From Spirochaetales bacterium (GTDB lineage Bacteria > Spirochaetota > Spirochaetia > Treponematales > UBA12059), in the NCBI GenBank assembly GCA_016938515.1, contig JAFGUM010000056.1, forward strand, positions 1-11,010: 11,010 nt of DNA. Direction: 5' to 3'. How positions within the stretch are numbered: the stretch's first letter is position 1; every line of letters begins with the position of its first letter. Below the pieces are notes generated by a model. The model was given only the letters and a program-made list of their open reading frames with translations. It did not search any database and had not been told where the DNA came from. Positions 6,310 to 11,010 of the stretch are shown one piece after another. A program made the position numbers and the translations under genes.

Positions 6310-6624
6310 CTATTTAGACGTAGCGATGATAGAAGCCACCGCTTCTTTTAGTGGTACGCCCGCGTTGGCGTGTGCTATGACGACACCAGCGGCTTGCAGC
6401 CCTCCGGCAGCCTTGGGGCCAACCTCGGGGGCTATGACGGTGCCCACGCCCTTGTCTGCAAGGAATGAGGCCGCGCCAGTTCCGGCGCCGTGCTCGGCTC
6501 CTACACCGGAGTTTTCGACTATGGTCATGCTCGAGTCGGCAGAATCGTAGATGGCAAACTTTGTAGCGCGGCCAAAAACCTTGGCTACGGTTTGTCCGTC
6601 ATCGGTTGGCAGTCCGTATTTCAT
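6310..6624 (-). CDS. NifX-like dinitrogenase Fe-Mo cofactor biosynthesis family protein 1
   Basis: This 104-residue single-domain protein is a COG1433/NifX-type cofactor carrier. It opens MKYGLPTDDGQTVAKVFGRATKFAIYDS, the family N-terminal strand with a VFGRAxxFxIYD version of the HFG motif; here the usual His is Val. VGTVIAPEVGPKAAGGLQAAGVVIAHANAGVPLKEAV is the conserved second half. It has no cysteine at all, unlike NifX-like 2 in the same operon, so the two probably do not bind the same ligand in the same way. AAGGGG five bases before ATG 6624 supports the start. A 122-bp gap separates it from the MinD-type genes upstream; I see no clear promoter or terminator there. Confidence 0.88.
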   Translation of the reverse strand: MKYGLPTDDGQTVAKVFGRATKFAIYDSADSSMTIVENSGVGAEHGAGTGAASFLADKGVGTVIAPEVGPKAAGGLQAAGVVIAHANAGVPLKEAVASIIATSK

Positions 6625-6746
6625 GTGTTCCCCTTCTGATAAAAAACTGACAAAGACACGACGAAGTAAGGAGCCAATACGCTGGATAATTTCCTGTAGA
6701 AGTATCTCTCCCCGTGCTTGTTTCGTGTTCTTGTACTTCCTTATGG

Positions 6747-7661
6747 TTACGATGTAGCCGACATTGGGCGAGCAGACTTCCCGCCCGCTTCGCCAATAGC
6801 TTCGATTGTAGCATCGAGTAGCGCCCGTATGCTGTCAGTGGCTTCGCAGCGGATTTCAGCCCAGGTACGGCCCGATTCTTCCGCTGACCGGAGCGCCGGA
6901 TCGAAAGGTATTTCTCCAACGAGAGGAATACCCGCGTCTGAGAGCATGCTTCGGGCTTTTTCGTCCATGGCATCGTCGAGCCCCGTCTTGTTTATGACGG
7001 CGAGCGCCTTGCGCTTCATGCTGACGATTAGTTCTACGAGGCGTGCGGCATCCCGAATGCCTGATGAGCTTGCTTCGACGACCACGAGTACGAGATCGGT
7101 ACCAGTGAGCGACGCTATGACGGGACATCCGATACCTGGTGGAGCGTCTATAACGATGATGGAATCGTTCGATGCTATCGCTTCTGCGCGCTTGCGCACG
7201 ACCGCCACGAGTTTGCCGCTCGTGTCTTCACCAGGTTCGAGTTCGGCGTGAACCAGCGGCATCGAACCGCGCCCTTCCGACACAAAGAGCACGCCAGCTT
7301 GTTTTTCAAACGTGACGATGGCCTTGGTGGGGCACACGTCAACGCACGCGCCGCAGCGCTCGCACAGTTCGGGTACGATGCTAAAGAGGCCGGTGTTGTT
7401 GTCTGCTTCTATCGCTCCAAAACGGCAGGCCGTAAAGCAGCGCCCGCAGCCCGTGCACGCCGAAGCCTCAATGCTGAATCCCGGGCCGGCGAAATAGGGT
7501 GTACGTTCCTTCTCGATGGCGCCGAGCGCGATGGCGCCGTTGGCGGCGTCTACATCGCAGTCGGCGAATATGACGGGTGCGCCAAGGCTCGAGGCCAGGG
7601 CCGCCGCCATTGACGTCTTACCAGCGCCACCCTTGCCGCTTGCTACGCAAATGCTCGTCAT
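6747..7661 (-). CDS. MinD-superfamily ATPase with inserted ferredoxin domain, second copy
   Basis: This 304-residue P-loop protein is of the COG1149 type (MinD family with inserted ferredoxin). The deviant Walker A is SGKGGAGKTS (8-17), with the signature lysine K10. Two [4Fe-4S] ferredoxin motifs are inserted: C69-X2-C72-X2-C75-X3-C79 and C100-X2-C103-X2-C106-X3-C110-P. IIVIDAPPGIGCPV supplies the switch/Walker B region, and VINKTGLDD the base-recognition segment. ATG 7661 has GGAGGG five bases upstream and overlaps the stop of the first copy as ATGA; a longer reading to 7745 adds 28 residues unlike the family. Relatives such as Mrp/ApbC and NifH use ATP to move Fe-S clusters or electrons; this subgroup has no assigned reaction. 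Tandem pairing of two such ATPases suggests a heterodimer, as an inference. Confidence 0.92.
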   Translation of the reverse strand: MTSICVASGKGGAGKTSMAAALASSLGAPVIFADCDVDAANGAIALGAIEKERTPYFAGPGFSIEASACTGCGRCFTACRFGAIEADNNTGLFSIVPELCERCGACVDVCPTKAIVTFEKQAGVLFVSEGRGSMPLVHAELEPGEDTSGKLVAVVRKRAEAIASNDSIIVIDAPPGIGCPVIASLTGTDLVLVVVEASSSGIRDAARLVELIVSMKRKALAVINKTGLDDAMDEKARSMLSDAGIPLVGEIPFDPALRSAEESGRTWAEIRCEATDSIRALLDATIEAIGEAGGKSARPMSATS

Positions 7662-8542
7662 GACTGCCCTCCAGATCGAGCGCCGGCCAGGGCCGTATCC
7701 AGGATGTGGTCCATCTCTGCCATTATTTCTGTATCCTCGCGCCACAGCTTTGCTCCGGCGCCAGATTCCGCGCGCGATCTCAGAAACGCTATGCGCCCTA
7801 TGATGGGAGCGCCGTGACTCGCGCAGAATGCGTCTACGTCTGCATCGCCAAAACCGTCCTTGTTGACGACAACACCCATGGGTATGTGGCGGCTCTTGGC
7901 CAGCTCTATGGCCGCTCCCAAGTCGTGCAGGGAAAACTGGGTTGGCTCCGCTACGAGGATGATGTAATCGGCACCCGCGACAGCGTGCGTAGCGGGGCAG
8001 GAAACACCGGGGGGGCAGTCACGCACCTGGATGCCGGCAGCTTGGCTCGCCGCGCGTAGCTTGGCCGCCTCTATAACCGAGGTTGACCGTATATCGCCTA
8101 TATCCATGCGCCCTTCGAGGATACCAAGCCCATCCACCCTGAACATGGCCGTGGTACCTACGCGTGCGTCTACTTCTTCGAGGGCGTTGGTTGGGCAGAC
8201 GGTAACACAGCGACCGCAGCCCTTGCAGACCTTGTCGTCTATGGTAACGACGCCGCCGATGGCTATGATAGCACCAAACCTGCACGCCGCGGCGCAGAGG
8301 CCGCAGCCGGTACATCGGCTTTCATTGAGGCGTGGTACTGATATCTTTACTTCAACCGAAGCACCCATGGGCGCGGCGGATGGGAAATACCCTGTAGAGT
8401 CGGGGGCTTCTACGTCTAGATCGACGAGGAGGACGCTCGACCGCTTGGTGGCGGCGAGCGCCAGATGGGCGGCTACCGTCGTCTTGCCGGTGCCGCCCTT
8501 ACCGCTCGCGATGGCAACTATGGTATCGCGAGCGGATTTCAC
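7658..8542 (-). CDS. MinD-superfamily ATPase with inserted ferredoxin domain, first copy
   Basis: This 294-residue paralogue of the following gene has the same architecture. Walker A is SGKGGTGKTT (13-22), with K15 as the signature lysine. Ferredoxin motifs are C77-X2-C80-X2-C83-X3-C87 and C106-X2-C109-X2-C112-X3-C116-P. RDCPPGVSCPA corresponds to the switch region and has two extra cysteines; in the second copy it is IDAPPGIGCPV. VVVNKDGFGD follows. The start is a GTG at 8542 that overlaps the end of the DUF5320-like gene as GTGA, with GAGGAGG and GGGAG upstream. Its stop overlaps the next start by 4 bp. This strict coupling implies that the two ATPases and the small glycine-rich protein are made together. 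The family call is firm; the biochemical role is not established. Confidence 0.92.
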   Translation of the reverse strand: MKSARDTIVAIASGKGGTGKTTVAAHLALAATKRSSVLLVDLDVEAPDSTGYFPSAAPMGASVEVKISVPRLNESRCTGCGLCAAACRFGAIIAIGGVVTIDDKVCKGCGRCVTVCPTNALEEVDARVGTTAMFRVDGLGILEGRMDIGDIRSTSVIEAAKLRAASQAAGIQVRDCPPGVSCPATHAVAGADYIILVAEPTQFSLHDLGAAIELAKSRHIPMGVVVNKDGFGDADVDAFCASHGAPIIGRIAFLRSRAESGAGAKLWREDTEIMAEMDHILDTALAGARSGGQS

Positions 8543-8907
8543 GCGTCAGCGCTCCCATCCTCCTCAGACGGTTTTGCCAGCATGGCTTCAGTGCGGGTAA
8601 GTTCGGCGCGTAGCAGCGCGGCGCGCTCTTCAAGTGACGCCTTGATCTGCTCGGCGGTCGCGCCGGGAGCCTGAAGGTCGTAGCCGGCAGCAAACCAACC
8701 GAGCCCACGACCGGGGCCAACGCTCCATCCCCTACCGTACGCCATACCGCGGCCAAAACCCCTGCCACGACCGTAGCCAAACCCTAACCCTGCTGCAGGA
8801 ACCCTGCCGTACACGTCAGCCTGAACCCGGCCACCGCCGCAGTAGCCCATCGCCCTTCCAGTCATTGGTCCGGCCCCAGCGGGGCCGCTTCTATCAAAAC
8901 CAGGCAT
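8539..8907 (-). CDS. DUF5320-like glycine/arginine-rich small protein
   Basis: This 122-residue protein opens MPGFDRSGPAGAGPMTGRAMGYCGG; the GPMTGR-x-x-GYC signature is that of the DUF5320 family, often found beside NifX- and MinD-type genes. Residues about 40-75 form a low-complexity segment rich in Gly, Arg, Tyr and Phe (GFGYGRGRGFGRGMAYGRG). The last ~45 residues (TAEQIKASLEERAALLRAELTRTEAML) look like a short amphipathic helix or coiled coil. There is one cysteine (C23). The start is well supported: AAGGAGG six bases before ATG 8907. It is the first gene of the block and overlaps the next by 4 bp. Function is unknown; a flexible cationic binding or scaffolding role is conceivable. Confidence 0.8.
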   Translation of the reverse strand: MPGFDRSGPAGAGPMTGRAMGYCGGGRVQADVYGRVPAAGLGFGYGRGRGFGRGMAYGRGWSVGPGRGLGWFAAGYDLQAPGATAEQIKASLEERAALLRAELTRTEAMLAKPSEEDGSADA

Positions 8908-8941
8908 AGTATGCCTCCTTAAGTGTATATGACATTATAGC

Positions 8942-8956
8942 GGCGTCAACGACGCC
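8942..8956. promoter_or_regulatory. Inverted repeat in the 5' leader of the minus-strand operon
   Basis: GGCGTC-AAC-GACGCC is a perfect 6-bp inverted repeat with a 3-bp spacer. It lies between the predicted transcription start (about 8990) and the ribosome binding site of the DUF5320-like gene. It could be a leader hairpin or an operator. Confidence 0.35.
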
Positions 8957-8975
8957 AGGAGGAATAACTAGCATA

Positions 8976-9018
8976 TGCCCACTATCCCTCTCAGTAGAAT
9001 ATAGGCTTTTGCCCACTA
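8976..9018 (-). promoter_or_regulatory. Paired 9-bp direct repeats TAGTGGGCA, probable operator
   Basis: TAGTGGGCA on the minus strand occurs at 9018-9010, inside the promoter spacer, and again at 8984-8976, just past the predicted start of transcription. The copies are 34 bp apart, about three helical turns. Two identical sites around the -10 element fit a repressor or other regulator; no regulator gene is identified in the window. A GCATATGC palindrome (8971-8978) overlaps the second site. Confidence 0.45.
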
Positions 9019-9026
9019 CGTGTCAA
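8998..9026 (-). promoter_or_regulatory. Sigma-70 promoter of the DUF5320-MinD-NifX operon
   Basis: On the minus strand, TTGACA (9026-9021), a 17-bp spacer and TATATT (9003-8998) give a full-consensus -35 and a five-of-six -10. Transcription would start near 8990, leaving a leader of about 80 bases before the ATG at 8907. This is the best promoter in the window. Confidence 0.8.
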
Positions 9027-9050
9027 CCTGAAAATACCCGTGGCTGCGTT

Positions 9051-9116
9051 TGACAGCAGCCGGGCGCATGAGTTGTCAGAACGATGAATTACCGTAGTAA
9101 TGGAGGACTGCTGTCA
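9051..9116 (-). other. Nested stem structure in the ilvD-DUF5320 gap
   Basis: On the minus strand, TGACAGCAGTC (9116-9106) can pair with GGCTGCTGTCA (9061-9051) as an 11-bp stem with one G-U pair. It encloses a small hairpin ATTAC-TACG-GTAAT (9101-9088). The G-U pair becomes C-A on the opposite strand, so the minus strand folds better. It lies upstream of the operon promoter and after ilvD. It could be 3' structure of the ilvD message, a small RNA or chance. Confidence 0.3.
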
Positions 9117-9166
9117 GCGGAGCGGATCGGGAGGTGAGCATAAACTGTCTCTGGTGCTGCAGGGGG

Positions 9167-9189
9167 GCCGGGGGCGGATTGCCCCCGGC
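9167..9189 (-). terminator. GC-rich hairpin after ilvD, probable terminator
   Basis: GCCGGGGGC (9167-9175) and GCCCCCGGC (9181-9189) form a perfect 9-bp all-GC stem with a 5-base loop, beginning 9 bases after the stop codon of the dehydratase gene. There is no U-run after it on the minus strand (it is followed by CCCCC), so it is a strong but non-canonical terminator or a 3'-end stabiliser. Confidence 0.6.
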
Positions 9190-9197
9190 TATTACGA

Positions 9198-10859
9198 TTA
9201 GTCCGCCAGCACGGCTCCCTTGGCGCCCGAGCTGACGATAGCCCGGTAGCGGCTCAGGAACGAGCTCTGTATGCTCTGGACCCGCGGCTTCCAGGCGGCG
9301 CGGCGGCGCTCCAGCTCGGCGGGGTCAACCTTGAGGTCTATCCGCTTGCCAGGTATGTCTATCTCGATGATGTCGCCTTCCTCGATAAGCCCTATGGGGC
9401 CGCCGGCCGCGGCCTCTGGCGACACGTGGCCGATAGCCGAGCCGCGCGTCGCTCCGGAGAAGCGCCCGTCGGTGATGAGGGCCACCGTTTTGTCCATGCC
9501 CATGCCCGCCAGAGCCGACGTGGGGCTGAGCATTTCCCGCATACCTGGTCCGCCGCGCGGCCCTTCATAGCGTATGACCACGACGTCGCCATCGCGTATT
9601 GCCCTGGCCTTGATGGCCGCGTAGGCTTCTTCCTCGCTGTTGTAGACGCGAGCCGGTCCAGAGTGCCTGGCCATCTCCTCTGAAACCGCTGACTGCTTGA
9701 CGATGCCTCCATCGGGGGCGAGGCTGCCTTTGAGAACGGCGAGACCGCCCTGCGCGTGGTACGGATTGGACAGCGGCCGAATGACGCGCTCGTCGCGGAC
9801 GCGCGCCGATTTTATGTTCTCCGCTACGGTCTTGCCGGTGGCGGTGATGCCGCTGCCGTCTATGAGGCCGCCTTCGAGCAGCCTGGCCATCACGGCTTGT
9901 ACGCCACCCGCGCTGTACAGATCCTGGATGTGGTGGGGGCCTCCGGGGCTCATGCTGCAGAGGTGCGGCACGCGCTGCCCGATCTCGTTGAACATCTCTA
10001 TGTCAAAGGGTACGTCAGCCGCGTGGGCTATGGCTGGCAGGTGCAGCGCGGTGTTGGTCGATCCGCCCAGGGCCAGGTCTACGGCAACCGCTGTTTCAAA
10101 AGCTGCCCGCGTCAGTATGTCGCGTGGGCGAATGTTTTTGTCCACCAGCGTCATGATGGTGCGGCCAGCTTCCTTGGCCAGACGGTCGCGATCGGCATAG
10201 ACAGCTGGTATGGTGCCGTTGCCGGGCAGGCCGATACCCAGGGCTTCCATCAGGCAGTTCATCGTGTTGGCGGTAAACATACCCGCGCACGAGCCGCAAC
10301 CGGGGCAGGCCGCGTTTTCCACCTCCAGCAGCTCCTCTTCGGTGCTGGTGCCCGCCATCACCTTGCCCACCGTCTCGAAGACGGTAGACAGGTCTATGTC
10401 CCTGTTGCCGTGAACACCAGCGAGCATGGGACCGCCCGAGACGACTACGGTGGGTACGTTGAGCCTGGCCGCGGCCATGGCCATGCCCGGTATGATCTTG
10501 TCGCAGTTGGTTACCATCACGAGGCCGTCGAGCGCGTGGCCCCTCGTCATTATTTCTATGGAATCCATGATGAGTTCCCTGCTCGGCAGCGAGAACTTCA
10601 TACCCTCATGGTTCATCGCTATGCCATCGCAGACACCGATTACCGGGAACTCCAGAGGTAGCCCCCCAGCCGCGTAGACGCCGGCCTTTACAGCCTCGGC
10701 TATGCGCTTCAGGTGAATGTGCCCGGGAATGATGGCGTTGTACGCGTTGACGACGCCTATCCACGGCCGCTCTATCTCCCAATCGGCGTAGCCTGAAGCC
10801 TTCATCAGCGATCGGTGCGGTGCCCGCTCGATGCCCTTCTTTGCATTGTCACTGGTCAA
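9198..10859 (-). CDS. ilvD: Dihydroxy-acid dehydratase (IlvD/Edd family)
   Basis: This is a 553-residue Fe-S dehydratase. In branched-chain amino acid synthesis IlvD converts 2,3-dihydroxy-3-methyl acids to 2-oxo acids. Family blocks are intact: [17 protein letters not shown] at the N-terminus, [13 protein letters not shown] (38-50), [10 protein letters not shown] with C119, [24 protein letters not shown] with C185, C188 and C191, and [28 protein letters not shown] near the end. The N-terminal block has PGH where another subgroup has a cysteine. I choose TTG 10859, with AAGGAG seven bases upstream and translation [14 protein letters not shown], which fits the family; a GTG at 10886 would place that site inside the gene. 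The neighbour is a TRAP transporter and no other ilv gene is visible, so use on an imported hydroxy acid is possible. Length is normal. Confidence 0.92.
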   Translation of the reverse strand: MTSDNAKKGIERAPHRSLMKASGYADWEIERPWIGVVNAYNAIIPGHIHLKRIAEAVKAGVYAAGGLPLEFPVIGVCDGIAMNHEGMKFSLPSRELIMDSIEIMTRGHALDGLVMVTNCDKIIPGMAMAAARLNVPTVVVSGGPMLAGVHGNRDIDLSTVFETVGKVMAGTSTEEELLEVENAACPGCGSCAGMFTANTMNCLMEALGIGLPGNGTIPAVYADRDRLAKEAGRTIMTLVDKNIRPRDILTRAAFETAVAVDLALGGSTNTALHLPAIAHAADVPFDIEMFNEIGQRVPHLCSMSPGGPHHIQDLYSAGGVQAVMARLLEGGLIDGSGITATGKTVAENIKSARVRDERVIRPLSNPYHAQGGLAVLKGSLAPDGGIVKQSAVSEEMARHSGPARVYNSEEEAYAAIKARAIRDGDVVVIRYEGPRGGPGMREMLSPTSALAGMGMDKTVALITDGRFSGATRGSAIGHVSPEAAAGGPIGLIEEGDIIEIDIPGKRIDLKVDPAELERRRAAWKPRVQSIQSSFLSRYRAIVSSGAKGAVLAD

Positions 10860-10896
10860 TTGTATGCTCCTTGCTTGATGCCCCACGGTCTGCTTG

Positions 10897-11010
10897 TCAG
10901 ACGCTCATCCCGAACAGGCGGGGTAAAATGAGAACGACCTGCGGTACGTATACGCACAGGAAAAATACCGCAATAAGAATCAGGACCATCGGTATGATGG
11001 GCTTGGTGAT
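10897..11010 (-). CDS. C-terminus of a TRAP transporter large permease (DctM-type), partial
   Basis: The minus strand is open from the window edge to TGA at 10899-10897 and gives 37 residues: [24 protein letters not shown] and then [14 protein letters not shown] final membrane helix followed by YVPQ...LPRLFG is the typical ending of DctM/TRAP large permeases, which import dicarboxylates, sugar acids and similar compounds with a periplasmic binding protein and a small permease. The rest of the gene lies beyond 11010. The dehydratase gene begins 37 bp after its stop, so they are probably one transcript. Recognition rests on a short segment. Confidence 0.65.
   Translation of the reverse strand: MTKPIIPMVLILIAVFFLCVYVPQVVLILPRLFGMSV

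Noticed and set aside
4239..6624. Reading the NifX-like genes as evidence of nitrogen fixation
   Set aside because: No nifH, nifD, nifK, nifE, nifN or typical NifB is present, and this NifX group is widespread in organisms that do not fix nitrogen.
6625..6746. In-frame open extension upstream of NifX-like 1
   Set aside because: It has no usable start codon in that frame, while a good ribosome site precedes ATG 6624; the family N-terminus also begins there.
7662..7745. Longer N-terminus for the second MinD-type ATPase
   Set aside because: The added 28 residues are the other-frame reading of the first copy's end. ATG 7661 has GGAGGG upstream and a 4-bp overlap.

Overview
The window looks like chromosome of an anaerobic, moderately GC-rich bacterium. 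It has a TRAP-type transporter end, an IlvD-family dehydratase, several Fe-S and ferredoxin-bearing proteins, a CoA-disulfide-reductase/rhodanese fusion and two NifX-family proteins, and no oxygen-respiration genes. The receiver domain of the first gene (core ILMDIDLG...MDGTEAA...FLSSHTEPEIVEKTE) resembles the many REC-PAS proteins I know from spirochaetes and some other anaerobes. The phylum cannot be fixed from this sequence.

Layout. (1) 1-616: no intact gene. Two ~87-bp copies of a hairpin-rich repeat (1-87 and 488-574, about 91% identical) flank about 400 bp that holds a minus-strand remnant of an EamA/DMT permease. (2) 677-2651, plus strand: a REC-PAS-PAS-PAS protein with no kinase or other output domain, overlapping by 8 bp a stand-alone NifU/IscU-type Fe-S scaffold. 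A perfect 9-bp-stem hairpin at 2645-2665 contains the stop codons of this scaffold gene and of the convergent neighbour. (3) 8907 down to 2659, minus strand: eight genes in the order DUF5320-like Gly/Arg-rich protein, two tandem MinD-type ATPases each with an inserted 2x[4Fe-4S] ferredoxin, NifX-like 1, CoA-disulfide/persulfide reductase with C-terminal rhodanese, NifX-like 2, COG0731-type radical SAM protein, flavin-reductase-fold protein. The first three are joined by 4-bp overlaps. A near-consensus sigma-70 promoter (TTGACA-17 bp-TATATT) precedes the first gene and is bracketed by two copies of TAGTGGGCA. (4) 8908-9197: intergenic, with the promoter, an operator-like repeat, a nested stem structure and a strong GC hairpin after ilvD. 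(5) 9198-11010, minus strand: an IlvD/Edd dehydratase, probably starting at a TTG, downstream of the last 37 codons of a TRAP (DctM-type) large permease.

How the genes may work together. The minus-strand block combines Fe-S carrier-type ATPases, NifX-type cofactor carriers, a persulfide/rhodanese enzyme, a radical SAM enzyme and a flavin reductase. Its simplest reading is a system that assembles, stores or traffics an iron-sulfur or Fe/Mo-sulfur species. That is inference from family membership and gene order; no member's substrate can be read from the sequence. A free-standing NifU-type scaffold end to end with the block fits the same theme.
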